A DNA stretch of 64,000 nt from Sulfurimonas sp. (GCA_011391635.1 JAABQD010000001.1:226752-290751); one strand, 5' to 3'. Numbered from the stretch's first letter, positions 7,448 to 17,776 are shown. Made by a program: numbers and translations. The notes: generated by a model from the sequence alone, not told the origin.

Positions 7448-9598
7448 CTAGTTTTTCAATCCAATTAAAGTTTGAAGAAGCTGATCTGAAGTGGTAATCG
7501 TTTTACCATTTGCTTGATATCCTCTTTGGATAATAATTAACTGTGTCAATGCACGAGACAAGTCCACATTCGAAGCTTCAAGTGCCGCTGATTGGATAAA
7601 TCCACGCCCTGCAGTTGCTGCTGTACCGATAATAGGCTCACCTGAGTTGGCAGACTGAACAAATACATTTCCACCCTCTGTTCCAAGTCCCTCATTATTT
7701 GTAAATTTAGCCATTGCTATTTGAGCCAAACCAAAAGAGCGACCGTTTGAGAATGAACCGATTAGAGTACCACTTTGATCAATTCTTATCCCTACTAAAT
7801 CCCCACCCGTATAACCATCTTGGGAGATACCTGATGTTGAAGATTTAGAGTCAAAACTTGTCATACCATCAAATGCATTTGCAGTACCAAAACTCAGACT
7901 TATCTGCTGATCTGGTGCCGAACCGTTGTTTCCAGAAAAAGAGACATTCGGTGGATTATATGTTGCCAATGAACCATCATTATTGAAACGAATAGAACCC
8001 ACTTTTTCATTTGTAGGTGCTACGGTATTAATTGATGCCGGTGGTGGGACACTTATTTTTAAATCCCATGTACTACCTGTACTCGCATCAACCGCAGTTT
8101 TTCTAAACTCCATTCTTAGTGTATGTTTTGAACCAAGTGAATCAAAAACATCAATAGAACTTGAGTGTGTTGCTGCATTAAAAGCTTGTGAATACGCCGT
8201 TCCACCGCTTCCAGCTGGTAGTACGGAGTTTAATGCTTCCATATTTCTTGTAAAACGCGTATTTTCACTGATGCCATTTCCACTAATAGAAGTAATTTTA
8301 AGATTCATATCGTAGTCACCATCTTGTGAACCACCTGGATTTTTTATCTCTAATTTCCCTTGTGCATTCACACTGATAGATATATTGTTTTCATCAAAAA
8401 TTGTATCTGCATCCCCATCCCCAACGGAACGAGCTTGAAGTTCCATCGCATATCTCAAATCAGACATAGTTGTAAATCTTTTATCAGCTCCTGTAGCAGT
8501 AGCAGTAGCTGCAGGATCATATTGATATTTATATGCTGTTGTCACCGTACCAGTTGATATACCACTATTTGCATTTCCAACCGCAGATACATTAATGTTA
8601 TGCGATGCTGCAGCACTTCCATTCGTATTAACTAAATTGATTTTATTATTAATTGCATCATATGTTGCACTGATACCTGTGATAGATGTTTGTGCATTAA
8701 TAGCAGATACATATCTATTTCCATTTGTAGCGATAGTATCTGCGGCTGTTCCACCTGTTGTTGTAATCTGTTTTGTACTTCCATCATCAAGTGTAAATGT
8801 AATATCAAGCTCTACCGCACCAGCAACAACTGCACCACCATCCGTTTTTTGAGCGCTTAAAAATGAGATCCACACACCTTGGTCTTTTTGTAATGAGAAT
8901 CCTTCTCCTATCTCATTAAACATAACACCCAAATCTCCAGCTGGAACTGGATTTCCATTCGAATCAATTCCATCATAAGCACCAGGGGTCGTAATACTCG
9001 GTGGAATTCCACTCGCAACCTCATACGCTGGAGAAAAACTATCTACAAGTGGACCAGAACAGAGATTTGCTTTAAGGACAACTTCAGCACTTGGATTTGC
9101 CGGAGTTGTAAGCCCTGGTGCTATGTTGATATTTTCAATTGGAGCTGTTGAATCTACTTTATTTGTTACAGGGTCTCTTAGCCATCCTTGTGTAATAAAG
9201 CCATTATTATCAACAAAATTTCCACCCGCATCAAATTTAAAATCTCCTGCACGGGTATATTTATAAGTATTCCCACCATCTGGGGAGATAATGAAAAAAC
9301 CATCCCCTTGGATTGCAACATCCGTATTTTTGTCAGAGTTTTGAACCGAACCTTGTGAAAAAATACGAGTCATTGAGCTTACACCAGCACCAAGCCCTAC
9401 TTGCACAGCATTTTTACCACCTAATGCACCTTGTGGAGCAGTAGCAATTGCTTGAGTTTGAGCCAAAAGATCTGAAAAGTTCGCACGAGAATATTTAAAA
9501 CCTGTCGTATTTACATTGGCAATATTGTTTGACTCTATGTCCATCGCAACTTGGTGCGATTGTAGTCCGGAAACACCGGAAAAAAGTGATTTTAACAT
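7448..9598 (-). CDS. flgE: Flagellar hook protein FlgE
   Basis: A 716-residue hook subunit, the long form typical of Campylobacterota (most bacterial FlgE are about 400). The N-terminus MLKSLFSGVSGLQSHQVAMD and C-terminal SNVDLSRALTQLIIIQRGYQANGKTI are the conserved coiled-coil D0 halves shared by rod and hook proteins; the middle is the variable exposed part, rich in T, S, N and G. It polymerises into the universal joint between basal body and filament. A sigma-54-type promoter lies 36 bp upstream (9634-9650). It is preceded by a second hook-like gene, flgD and fliK in the same direction. No repeat motif occurs anywhere in the 6.3 kb from here into fliK. Confidence 0.93.
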   Translation of the reverse strand: MLKSLFSGVSGLQSHQVAMDIESNNIANVNTTGFKYSRANFSDLLAQTQAIATAPQGALGGKNAVQVGLGAGVSSMTRIFSQGSVQNSDKNTDVAIQGDGFFIISPDGGNTYKYTRAGDFKFDAGGNFVDNNGFITQGWLRDPVTNKVDSTAPIENINIAPGLTTPANPSAEVVLKANLCSGPLVDSFSPAYEVASGIPPSITTPGAYDGIDSNGNPVPAGDLGVMFNEIGEGFSLQKDQGVWISFLSAQKTDGGAVVAGAVELDITFTLDDGSTKQITTTGGTAADTIATNGNRYVSAINAQTSITGISATYDAINNKINLVNTNGSAAASHNINVSAVGNANSGISTGTVTTAYKYQYDPAATATATGADKRFTTMSDLRYAMELQARSVGDGDADTIFDENNISISVNAQGKLEIKNPGGSQDGDYDMNLKITSISGNGISENTRFTRNMEALNSVLPAGSGGTAYSQAFNAATHSSSIDVFDSLGSKHTLRMEFRKTAVDASTGSTWDLKISVPPPASINTVAPTNEKVGSIRFNNDGSLATYNPPNVSFSGNNGSAPDQQISLSFGTANAFDGMTSFDSKSSTSGISQDGYTGGDLVGIRIDQSGTLIGSFSNGRSFGLAQIAMAKFTNNEGLGTEGGNVFVQSANSGEPIIGTAATAGRGFIQSAALEASNVDLSRALTQLIIIQRGYQANGKTITTSDQLLQTLIGLKN

Positions 9599-9633
9599 TT
9601 TAAATCCTTTTGTATCTTATGTATAAATTATTG

Positions 9634-9650
9634 AGCATTTAGTGTTCCAA
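9634..9650 (-). promoter_or_regulatory. Sigma-54 promoter of flgE
   Basis: Minus strand reads TTGGAACACTAAATGCT. The GG of the -24 element and GC of the -12 element are 12 nt apart, as sigma-54 requires, and TTGGAAC matches the Campylobacterota -24 preference. FlgE is a known sigma-54 target in Campylobacter and Helicobacter. Confidence 0.7.
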
Positions 9651-9659
9651 GTTTAACAC

Positions 9660-10919
9660 TTATTTATGCATACTCAGTGCTTTTTGTATCATCTGATCGG
9701 CCGTAGTTACACATTTTGAATTTGCATCAAAAGATTTTTGATACACTATCAATTCTGTTAAGCCCACATCCATTCTTACATTGGAACTCTCTAACCTAAA
9801 ATTAGTAATATCCGACCCAACAATATTTTTGCCAGTTGCATCTTTATAAAACATTGCTTCTCCACTATTACTTGATTCTGTGAATCTTGTTCCGGTAATT
9901 CTATTGAGTCCTTGATCATTTTGAAAATGGTACACTGCAACTTTACCTACACTACTTTGCATACCATTTGTAAATGTTGCTATAACTTCTCCATTTTTAT
10001 TGATAGAATAACCTTCTAAATCGCCACCAACTGTTCCATCTGCAACACTTGAACCAGATTCATATGGTCTATTGATAGATACTATACCACTATATTGTGC
10101 ACCTAAATTCATTTGGATAGATGCCCCATTGTTATCTATGGTTGAGAGTGTACTTGAAAGTAGTTCACCGCTTGGACCAAATTCTACTCTGCCCGTTTGA
10201 GTATCATATGTTGTCAATCCATCTAAAGTTTCTGTAGTTGCTACAACATCCCATTGACTTCCAGGAGGGGTTTGTACAGCATTTTTTGTAAACACTAATT
10301 TTAAATTATTTTTATTTCCATTTGGATCTACCACTCCTGCACCTACTGAAATAGGTTCATTACCTACGCCAATATTCGCATAAAATTTTGCATTTGTTGT
10401 AGCTTCTGCAGGATATGCTAAATATTTAGGAAAGCGTAATTTTTCTTGAGTATTTACATCATTCAATGGAACTTCATTTAATGTTGCAGTAAGTACATTG
10501 CCAGTAATATTACCACCCATCGTACCTAAAACATGATAGCCATCATTTGCAACTAAATTATCATTCGCATCAAATGTAAAAGCTCCATCACGAGTGTACA
10601 CTGGCTTATCAGACGATTGTAAACCAAACCAACCATTTCCTTGGATAGCTAAGTCAGTACTTCTATCAGAAAGAGCCAGTGAACCATTTTGTGTATTCAT
10701 TGTTGTAGCTTGTACTCTTGATCCAATACCAATTTGATTATCACCACTCGCTCCAACAGAAGTAGCATTCAGAGTTTTATCAAAAAGTGATGAAAACTCA
10801 GAACTGTACCCACGAAACCCATTCGTGCTTACATTTGCCAAATTATCAGATATCACATCTATCGCCGTCTGATTAGATTTTAATCCCGATATCCCAGTAT
10901 AAAAAGCTTGCGTCATCAT
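9660..10919 (-). CDS. flgE: Second flagellar hook protein (FlgE family)
   Basis: A 419-residue hook-type protein of standard length. The N-terminus (FYTGISGLKSNQTAIDVISD) and C-terminus (SSNVRMDVGLTELIVYQKSF) carry the D0 helices; DLAIQGNGWF near residue 95 and the GGDLEGYSINKNGEVIATFTNG segment match FlgE D1. Campylobacterota often carry two FlgE paralogues; this may be a minor hook component or hook-cap-related form. It lies 12 bp after flgD and about 60 bp before the long flgE, which has its own promoter. An AAGGA ribosome site precedes the start. Confidence 0.88.
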   Translation of the reverse strand: MMTQAFYTGISGLKSNQTAIDVISDNLANVSTNGFRGYSSEFSSLFDKTLNATSVGASGDNQIGIGSRVQATTMNTQNGSLALSDRSTDLAIQGNGWFGLQSSDKPVYTRDGAFTFDANDNLVANDGYHVLGTMGGNITGNVLTATLNEVPLNDVNTQEKLRFPKYLAYPAEATTNAKFYANIGVGNEPISVGAGVVDPNGNKNNLKLVFTKNAVQTPPGSQWDVVATTETLDGLTTYDTQTGRVEFGPSGELLSSTLSTIDNNGASIQMNLGAQYSGIVSINRPYESGSSVADGTVGGDLEGYSINKNGEVIATFTNGMQSSVGKVAVYHFQNDQGLNRITGTRFTESSNSGEAMFYKDATGKNIVGSDITNFRLESSNVRMDVGLTELIVYQKSFDANSKCVTTADQMIQKALSMHK

Positions 10920-10931
10920 AATAAGTTCCTT

Positions 10932-11621
10932 TTAGTAAACTTCTAGAACATTACTCAGTGGAACATAACTTGAGCCAAGTTTTACCAAAGTTTCACCCTT
11001 CTCAAATCTTACAGACTCTATTGGATATGCACCAAGTCTTGTTGTCTGTTTATTTCCCGATGGATCTACATATGTCGAATTTACATGATATACTCCACTG
11101 GCTGCATTATGTCCATTTTGGTCCAATCCATCCCATGCGAATTTGTAAACTCCTGCATTTAACTTATCTACAGCTTCTCCATTTTCTTTCATTTCTATAT
11201 TTATGGTTGCTACTTTTTTACCATCATTATCGGTAAGTTCTACTGTTCCATTTTTTATATCTTCTGGAAAATATACTTCAAACTCTGACTTACTGCCTTG
11301 GTCATGTGCTATGGCATCACTCCCTAAATCAGCCCTTTTTCCAATAGCTGAAATAGTAGAAAACTGCTGCGTGTTTCCTAAAGATGCCGCCAACTCCGCT
11401 AAAGCTTTATTTGTGTTTTCTGCTGATTCCAAACCTGCTAACTGAGAAGTTTGTGTCAAAATTTTCTCACTATCCATTGGTTCTGTTGGATCTTGATACT
11501 GAAGCTCTACCAAAAGTAGCTTCATAAAGTCATCTTTTCCCAAAGCACTTTTATCTTTTGCTACTGTTGCTGCTGCTGCTTTTGCTGTAGCAGCATTTTC
11601 GCCTGTTGCTGTAATTGCCAT
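10932..11621 (-). CDS. flgD: Hook assembly scaffold FlgD
   Basis: A 229-residue FlgD. The conserved N-terminal segment reads LGKDDFMKLLLVELQYQDPTEPMD, followed by an FlgD Ig-like/tudor region (FAWDGLDQNGHNAASGVYHV) near the C-terminus. FlgD caps the growing hook and directs FlgE subunit addition, then is discarded. It lies between fliK (36 bp upstream) and the hook gene (12 bp downstream), the usual hook gene cluster order. Confidence 0.92.
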   Translation of the reverse strand: MAITATGENAATAKAAAATVAKDKSALGKDDFMKLLLVELQYQDPTEPMDSEKILTQTSQLAGLESAENTNKALAELAASLGNTQQFSTISAIGKRADLGSDAIAHDQGSKSEFEVYFPEDIKNGTVELTDNDGKKVATINIEMKENGEAVDKLNAGVYKFAWDGLDQNGHNAASGVYHVNSTYVDPSGNKQTTRLGAYPIESVRFEKGETLVKLGSSYVPLSNVLEVY

Positions 11622-11657
11622 TGTTTACTCCTTAATTGTATTATGCATTCACAAAGA

Positions 11658-13220
11658 TTAAATATATCTCGGAACAACTATCTCTAAAGAGCTTAAAATC
11701 TCTTCATTTTTCTCTTCACTCTCAAAGTAATTATACTCTTTATGTGCTTCTTTTTCTTGTCGTTTTTGCCCTTGGTTTTGCTGCTGATTTGTACCAGCAT
11801 TATCCGAACTGCTATTGAAGTTCAGAGTAGCATTATTTATACCATTATTATTCAACTGTGTTTTTAACTCCGCTGCATTCACTGCCAAGGTATTAATCGC
11901 AGTTGTATTTGAACTAATATTCACATGCAAATTTTTGCCTCTTTGAACAATTGTCAACTCTACCTCACCTAATTGTTGTGGATTAAGCTGTACTTTAACT
12001 CTTGTAAATGGTGCTTTATACTCTTCTATAGCAGTTCTCACATCCGCTGAGAGATAACGAATCATCTGTTTTGCTTCATTAAGTTTGACTTCAAAACTAT
12101 CTGCTTTTAATGTTGTAACACCCTCTACTTTAGAATTTTTCGTACTCTCACTTTTTGTTTCTGTATCTCCATAAAGAAGTTTGTCAAAAGCATTTGCAAT
12201 CCCTTTGTCATTCTCAGAGTTACTAGCTTCTATTGCATTCGAAGCAACTACAGAAACATTGCTTGCAAGTGCAGAGACGCTCTGCGATGGTTTTTCACCA
12301 TGAAGAAGTGATTTGAGTGTCTCATCTGCTCTATTTTTTGTTGCTTTTTCTTCCGCTTTTAATAATCCGCTTGTTTTAGAATGAACTAATTGCTCTGTCG
12401 TATGTTCTAAAGATTCTTGAGCTTTAAAAAGTGGTGTAGCTTTTACCTCTTTTGTTTTCAACTCTTCAGCATTGATTACTTTTTTAAGTTCAATCGCTTC
12501 TTTATCAAATGTTTCTACTTTTATCTCTTTATTGGCATGTGGAACTTCTGCTTTTGCCTCTTTTAGCTGTGAAACTTCTGTTTTACTCTCTTTGTTGGCA
12601 TGTGGAACTTCTGCTTTTGCCTCTTTTAGCTGTGAAGTTTCCGTTTTAGTCTCTTTATTGGCATGTGGAACTTCTGCTTTTTTTTGTTGCACATCTTCTA
12701 TGCTGATTTTGCTCACATCAATATTAAACTTTTTCGCTAACTCCGCTAATCCTTTGAGTGTTTTTGGAAGCTCCCCAGTTTCTGCTTTTTTATACTCTTC
12801 ACTACTCAAAATTTTAGATTTTAGATACTCTTTTGCATTTGCGATGAGAGTTTTTAATTCGCTTGGACTCATCATAGAAGCTAATTTAGGATTCAGCTCT
12901 AGTGACTCTTGCATCTGAGAGGAAGTTTTATCACTATTTTTGAGGAGTGTCATAAGTGATTCAGTTTTTGAAACTGCTTTTGAAGCTGTTTTTGAGACTT
13001 TTTCTTCACTGTTGAGGGCTAAGACAACAGCACCATTTTGCACTGTTTTACTCTCTTTTTTCTCTTGTGATAATGCGATTGCTGCTTTGGTATCTTTTTT
13101 TTCACTCGCACCTTTGAGGAGTTCTGCAAAAGAGAGGGTTGGCTCTTTTTCTGATGTTTTTGAGGCTTTTGCCCCAGACGAAGTTGGAGCTGATTCTGGT
13201 TTTATATCAAATGAAATCAT
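11658..13220 (-). CDS. fliK: Hook-length control protein FliK
   Basis: A 520-residue protein. The first 400 residues are a low-complexity K/E/S/A-rich ruler region; the C-terminal domain (about 385-480) has the FliK switch signature VQLNPQQLGEVELTIVQRG followed by LHVNISS and LKTQLNNNG. FliK measures hook length and switches export specificity from hook to filament proteins. Around residues 180-230 a 21-residue unit containing KAEVPHANKE is tandemly repeated three times, each copy encoded with one copy of the genome-wide 9-mer. First gene of the hook operon, with a sigma-54-type promoter 52 bp upstream. Confidence 0.87.
   Translation of the reverse strand: MISFDIKPESAPTSSGAKASKTSEKEPTLSFAELLKGASEKKDTKAAIALSQEKKESKTVQNGAVVLALNSEEKVSKTASKAVSKTESLMTLLKNSDKTSSQMQESLELNPKLASMMSPSELKTLIANAKEYLKSKILSSEEYKKAETGELPKTLKGLAELAKKFNIDVSKISIEDVQQKKAEVPHANKETKTETSQLKEAKAEVPHANKESKTEVSQLKEAKAEVPHANKEIKVETFDKEAIELKKVINAEELKTKEVKATPLFKAQESLEHTTEQLVHSKTSGLLKAEEKATKNRADETLKSLLHGEKPSQSVSALASNVSVVASNAIEASNSENDKGIANAFDKLLYGDTETKSESTKNSKVEGVTTLKADSFEVKLNEAKQMIRYLSADVRTAIEEYKAPFTRVKVQLNPQQLGEVELTIVQRGKNLHVNISSNTTAINTLAVNAAELKTQLNNNGINNATLNFNSSSDNAGTNQQQNQGQKRQEKEAHKEYNYFESEEKNEEILSSLEIVVPRYI
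12531..12680. repeat. 63-bp tandem repeat within fliK
   Basis: Two full 63-bp units (from 12531 and 12594) and part of a third (from 12657), nearly identical, preserving the reading frame as a 21-residue repeat. Each unit has one GGCATGTGG core (12534, 12597, 12660). The unit length differs from the disordered ruler around it only in being duplicated, so repeat number may vary between strains. Confidence 0.9.
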
Positions 13221-13271
13221 CTAGTTCTCCTATTTTTCCTTCTCAATTAATGAAAGGATTTTTATAAAACT

Positions 13272-13288
13272 AGCACTTACTATTCCAT
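13272..13288 (-). promoter_or_regulatory. Sigma-54-type promoter of the fliK operon
   Basis: Minus strand reads ATGGAATAGTAAGTGCT, with GG and GC 12 nt apart as in sigma-54 promoters, about 52 bp before the fliK ATG. It is a weaker match than the flgE site (one C missing in the -24 box). Confidence 0.55.
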
Positions 13289-13300
13289 ATCTTTACGAAA

Positions 13301-14278
13301 CTATAATACAGCGAATGGTTTGACATCCTCTCTCGAAGCAAATGGTGCACTACTCATCTGAACTTCATCTATCGAAACCATATAACTCTCATGAATATTC
13401 GTTTTGCAATAGGTTAAAATAATCTTTACAGCCAACTCTCTATCTGCTTGTGTGGCATTTGCACTGAGCATGGCATGTGGACCAACTAACCCTACGGTGG
13501 AGAGATGAAAATATTTATCATTCATAATATTTTGTAAATGTGCATTTTCTGCTTGGTCTCTTCCTACAACAAGTTTTGCCCCATCGCTCAAGCGAAAATG
13601 GCGTCCGTACTTCATCAATGGAATATCTCTGACTTCAAATGTATCATATTTGATAAAGTCAAACATCTTTTTCCCAAAATGCTCATCTGTCAAAAGACAG
13701 CCACCACCTGGACTTTCAAAATCTTCAAGCCCTATCTCTTTTGCCAACTCCATCTGTCTATCACGGCTTCTTCCCGTAATGCCTTCGAGTTTTTCTCTAT
13801 CCACCCACCCATTTGTTTCGGCGATTGTGGGTGCCAATCTTTTTGCACTTAAGGGACGAAGCAAAAGTCCATTACAATTGCTCTCATTCAAAACTGTTTG
13901 GAGTGCATCTTTATTTTGGCTCATTGGGCGTTGTCCCATCACTTCACCGCTTATAAGAAATGAAGCACCTTCTGCTTCCATGATTCTTTTTGCAACTGCA
14001 AACATTTTTGCATGACAATCGATGCAGGGATTAAAATTTTTTCCATATCCATATTTTGGGTCAAAAAGAACATCCTGAAGATATTCGCTCTGAATATCTA
14101 TGATTTTGAGTTCTGCTCCAACTTGGTCGCACATACTCTGCATATGCGTCAGTCTATCTTTTGTACTTCCAAAACCTGTGTTGATATTTACAGCCAACAC
14201 TTCTATACCTTGGTCAATAATAAGTTTTATAGCCAGAGTCGAATCTAATCCACCGCTAAAGAGTGCGATTGCTTTCAT
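13301..14278 (-). CDS. PP-loop ATP pyrophosphatase (tRNA-thiolation-like)
   Basis: A 325-residue protein. The N-terminal PP-loop FSGGLDSTLA and CIDCHAKMF mark the MnmA/ThiI-like N-type ATP pyrophosphatases that adenylate tRNA uridines or other substrates. The C-terminal part, from SPGGGCLLTDEHFGKKM on, resembles the NFACT-R-like RNA-binding domain found fused to such thiolases. Exact substrate unknown; databases often call relatives argininosuccinate-synthase-like. The AAGGA ribosome site 8 nt before the ATG at 14278 makes that start better than an upstream one at 14302. It contains one repeat core, read as GPHAM. Confidence 0.7.
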   Translation of the reverse strand: MKAIALFSGGLDSTLAIKLIIDQGIEVLAVNINTGFGSTKDRLTHMQSMCDQVGAELKIIDIQSEYLQDVLFDPKYGYGKNFNPCIDCHAKMFAVAKRIMEAEGASFLISGEVMGQRPMSQNKDALQTVLNESNCNGLLLRPLSAKRLAPTIAETNGWVDREKLEGITGRSRDRQMELAKEIGLEDFESPGGGCLLTDEHFGKKMFDFIKYDTFEVRDIPLMKYGRHFRLSDGAKLVVGRDQAENAHLQNIMNDKYFHLSTVGLVGPHAMLSANATQADRELAVKIILTYCKTNIHESYMVSIDEVQMSSAPFASREDVKPFAVL

Positions 14279-14320
14279 GTTGTTTTTCCTTTGTTGAAGC
14301 ACAAGAGTGGCATGTGGAAA

Positions 14321-15973
14321 TTAATCTCCAAAAGCTACCAGTTCACCTCGTTTTAATTTTGCAATTTTACCACGAAATTTTCTGATGTAAAAAGCTTTCT
14401 CTTCATATGGCATGTGGATTTGTAGCTGTACTTTTTTGTATTCTCTCTCGTAATGTTTGGAGAGAAAAGCTATGAGCTCCTGCTTAAGGGCTTCTTCATC
14501 TTGGAGAGCGTTAATATTATCATCCACCATAATCGCCATGAGCTGTGGAGCATCACGATGCCCTTGAAGAGCTAAAGAAAACTCTGATGCGTGAAACTGC
14601 AAAAGTGAAGGGTCAAGCACATCTAAAATCTGGTCTATAAAGTGCGGATATTCCAAAACTGTTTTAATAAGACTAAGTTCCCACATATCTTTATGCAAAC
14701 TTTTTTGGACTAACGGAGCGTTTTGTTTGATGTTAGTTTGGTTTGTTAGTTTGATATATGAAGGATTAATGCCAAGTCTCTGAGCAAAATAATTTTTATA
14801 TTTATCTTGTAAAATTGCAGAAAGTGTTTTGATGTAGGCTATCCCTTCGTGCATCGAACTCTCTTTTGCTTTTGGGTCATTGAGATTATAACTTGCGAGT
14901 AACTCATCCAGCACAAATTCGATAAAGGGCTGAGGCTTTCTAAAAATTTCCGCCAACTCAAGCACAGCACCTTTTGCAACCATATCGGCAGGGTCTAGTC
15001 CTCCGCCAAAGATAACAACACCACCAGAAAAGCCTGACACGCTGAGAAGTTTTGCAGCTTTGAGTGCGGCTGCACGACCTGCTTTATCTCCATCATACGC
15101 CATAATAACTTTTGCTTCGCCCTTTCTTAGAAGTGGTAAATGTTCAGGGGTAAGTGCCGTACCAAGTGTCGCAACTGCATTTGTAAACCCCGCTTGATGG
15201 AGCATAATAACATCAAGATACCCTTCGGTGATGATGATTTCTCGCTGTTTATAAATCTCCTGTTTTGCATGATGATACGCGTACAAAAGACGAGATTTGT
15301 TAAAAAATGGCGTCTCTGGAGAGTTTACATATTTGGCTTGATGCCCCGTGATAGTTCTTCCGCCAAACCCCACAATCGTGCCATTTGCCGAATGAATAGG
15401 GAAAGTAATCCGCTCAATAAATCTGGCAAAATATCTTCCTCCATCATATCCGACCACGCCCATCTCTATGGCTTCACTTATATTAAAGAGCTGTGATTTA
15501 ATGAAGTTGATGGTTGCATTGGAGTCAGGTGCATATCCTACACCAAACTTCTCAATACTGCTCTCATAAATTCCTCTTTGGCTCAAGTATTCTTGTGCGA
15601 TATTATTGGAAGTAAGAAGATTTTTGTACCAATCATTGACTCTGTCCATGAGGTGTGAGCGAGGTTTGTTTTGTTTGTTATCACTATAACCAAGGGAAAA
15701 GTTATAAGTTGAAGCAAGTTTTTCAAGAGCTTCTGGATAATTGAGTTTTTCATACTCCATCACAAATTTGACACTATCGCCACCCACGCCACAGCCAAAA
15801 CAGTGATAAATCTGTTTTTGCGGACTCACAGTAAATGAGGCAGTTTTTTCACCATGAAAAGGGCAAGGTGCTTTGAAATTTGCACCTGACTTTTTGAGTT
15901 CCAAATAGGAGCCAACAACATCAACAATATCAAGTCGTGCTTTTAAAGCTTCTATGGAGTCTTGGGTTATCAT
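14321..15973 (-). CDS. dnaG: DNA primase DnaG
   Basis: A 550-residue primase. The N-terminal CHC2 zinc-binding domain has CPFHGEKTASFTVSPQK followed by HCFGCG; the catalytic Toprim core has EGYLDVIML and MAYDGDKAGR. The C-terminal helicase-binding domain is divergent. It makes RNA primers for the replication fork. The gene follows the chemoreceptor gene after about 35 bp on the same strand, and a repeat core lies inside it at 14409 (read as IHMPY). Confidence 0.95.
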   Translation of the reverse strand: MITQDSIEALKARLDIVDVVGSYLELKKSGANFKAPCPFHGEKTASFTVSPQKQIYHCFGCGVGGDSVKFVMEYEKLNYPEALEKLASTYNFSLGYSDNKQNKPRSHLMDRVNDWYKNLLTSNNIAQEYLSQRGIYESSIEKFGVGYAPDSNATINFIKSQLFNISEAIEMGVVGYDGGRYFARFIERITFPIHSANGTIVGFGGRTITGHQAKYVNSPETPFFNKSRLLYAYHHAKQEIYKQREIIITEGYLDVIMLHQAGFTNAVATLGTALTPEHLPLLRKGEAKVIMAYDGDKAGRAAALKAAKLLSVSGFSGGVVIFGGGLDPADMVAKGAVLELAEIFRKPQPFIEFVLDELLASYNLNDPKAKESSMHEGIAYIKTLSAILQDKYKNYFAQRLGINPSYIKLTNQTNIKQNAPLVQKSLHKDMWELSLIKTVLEYPHFIDQILDVLDPSLLQFHASEFSLALQGHRDAPQLMAIMVDDNINALQDEEALKQELIAFLSKHYEREYKKVQLQIHMPYEEKAFYIRKFRGKIAKLKRGELVAFGD

Positions 15974-16007
15974 GGCGAAATTATACCAAACTCATGACTC
16001 CTAGTTA

Positions 16008-17636
16008 TTAGTTTTTGCAAAACTTCAATTTATCTCCTAACTCTTGAGAAAGCTGACCAAGATGAATGATTTTTTGATCTACGCGTTGCATAACTTCTAT
16101 GTTAGACATGGAGTCACTCTCTATGTATTTCATTTTTTCTGACGCCGAACTTCCATGTGTAAGTAGATCCGCATACTCTTTTTGTGCTTGATTCATTGCA
16201 TCTATAGCATTATGCATAGCCTTTGAAGCATGAGAAATAAAATTTTGAGAGACTTCAGAATTCATAGCTAATGCATTCATCTCTTCAGAACTTTTGAGTG
16301 TTTGCTCTGCGATTTCTCCTACAGATTGCACAATAATCTCTGTTGTTGCTCGAATTTCAACTAGGCTTGATTGTGTTTTTTCTGCTAACTTACGCACTTC
16401 ATCTGCTACAACTGCGAAACCTCTTCCATGTTCTCCGGCACGTGCTGCTTCGATAGCAGCATTGAGTGCAAGCAGATTTGTTTGATCTGCAATACCACCT
16501 ATAATGGTAAGAATCTCACGGATTTGTGATGCTTCTTGCTCCAATAAACGAAGTTTTGTAGAGATTATTTCGCTATTCACAACACTCTCTTTCGTATTTT
16601 CGACAACAGTATAAATACTTTTATTTGTTTGTTCAAGTTCATTATCAGCTTTGCTCAAAGACGCAACAACCTGATGTGTCATCTCAGACATAGCATGCAA
16701 CTGTGTACTAATAATACCAATGACTTGAAGATTTTCTTGTACTAATACTCTCGTATTTGAAATCTTTTTAGTTATATTACCCGCATCTTGTGCTGTTTCA
16801 TTTGCAAGCGAGATATTCTCTTTTGAGACACTGAGCGTTTGTAAAATCACACTACGCATAGCCTCTAAAAAATTCCCAAGTGAAATCGATAAACGAGCTA
16901 TTTCATCATTTCCTTTATGATCAAAAAGCATACGCAAATCAAGATTTTTAGACATTGTCTCTACTTTTGAAGTCAGGGCTATAAGACGACTTGCAATTGC
17001 AGATGAGATAAACCATGAAATAATTATGGCAAGAAGAAAAATAATACCAAAAACACCCAAACTTTTCATCAACAAAGAGTACAGCTCTTCTTCAATTTTA
17101 TTTATTTCAATATCTGCACCCATCATATAAAGCTTACCACCCTCAGAACGATTCACTTGCAAATAGGAGCGAAATGTTCCATATTTATCTACCGTATCTT
17201 CATAAAACTTATTTCCCTCTCGAAAACCGCTCTGAATTCCTTGGCTTGCTTCATACTCTGTATAGAATGTATCTTGCTCATTTTTTTCAAGCTCTTGCGA
17301 AGTAGCACTGCTTAAAATCGTATAAATTTTATCGCCCTCTTTTACCATCATATAAATATACTGTACACCATTTTGCTGTGCATATTGACTCAGTTTTTTT
17401 AAAAGACTCAAGTGCTCCTGCTCATCCATTGGATTTGTTTGGTTATATTGGTCAACAAGAGAGTTACCCAAATACAAAGCTCCTGCTTGTGCGACATTCT
17501 TAAGCTTCTCATCTATATTTTGCATGGCACTTTTTTTTTGAACATCATAAATAAAAAAGACAAACACCAAGCTAGCAATCATGGCAACACTAAGTGTTCC
17601 TGCCATTATTTTTATACGCAAACTATCAAAATTCAT
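16008..17636 (-). CDS. Methyl-accepting chemotaxis protein
   Basis: A 542-residue transducer: membrane segment at about 9-29, a periplasmic sensor region of roughly 165 residues that looks Cache-like ([30 protein letters not shown]), a second membrane segment at about 190-212, HAMP linker (about 213-270), and a cytoplasmic signalling coiled coil. The CheA/CheW-binding hairpin tip contains [27 protein letters not shown] sequence near residues 390-410. No C-terminal CheR pentapeptide is seen. Ligand unknown. A TATAGT -10 box lies 36 bp upstream. Confidence 0.92.
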   Translation of the reverse strand: MNFDSLRIKIMAGTLSVAMIASLVFVFFIYDVQKKSAMQNIDEKLKNVAQAGALYLGNSLVDQYNQTNPMDEQEHLSLLKKLSQYAQQNGVQYIYMMVKEGDKIYTILSSATSQELEKNEQDTFYTEYEASQGIQSGFREGNKFYEDTVDKYGTFRSYLQVNRSEGGKLYMMGADIEINKIEEELYSLLMKSLGVFGIIFLLAIIISWFISSAIASRLIALTSKVETMSKNLDLRMLFDHKGNDEIARLSISLGNFLEAMRSVILQTLSVSKENISLANETAQDAGNITKKISNTRVLVQENLQVIGIISTQLHAMSEMTHQVVASLSKADNELEQTNKSIYTVVENTKESVVNSEIISTKLRLLEQEASQIREILTIIGGIADQTNLLALNAAIEAARAGEHGRGFAVVADEVRKLAEKTQSSLVEIRATTEIIVQSVGEIAEQTLKSSEEMNALAMNSEVSQNFISHASKAMHNAIDAMNQAQKEYADLLTHGSSASEKMKYIESDSMSNIEVMQRVDQKIIHLGQLSQELGDKLKFCKN

Positions 17637-17671
17637 TTTTTATCCTCTGTAAAATTTTATCTAAGGGCTAG

Positions 17672-17677
17672 ACTATA
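17672..17677 (-). promoter_or_regulatory. Possible -10 box of the chemoreceptor gene
   Basis: TATAGT on the minus strand about 36 bp before the ATG. Placement is plausible, but the region is AT-rich throughout. Confidence 0.35.
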
Positions 17678-17776
17678 CCATACTCCAACTAAAAAATATT
17701 TGTCTTGATTCAACCCAAGACTATACGATAGAAAATTAAAAAATCATTAAAAAGTTTTATTTTTAGTGATTTATGC

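Noticed and set aside
12472..12918. Plus-strand frame with a repeated LLACGTSAFASF unit
   Set aside because: It is the antisense shadow of the FliK tandem repeat, with no ribosome site and no family match.
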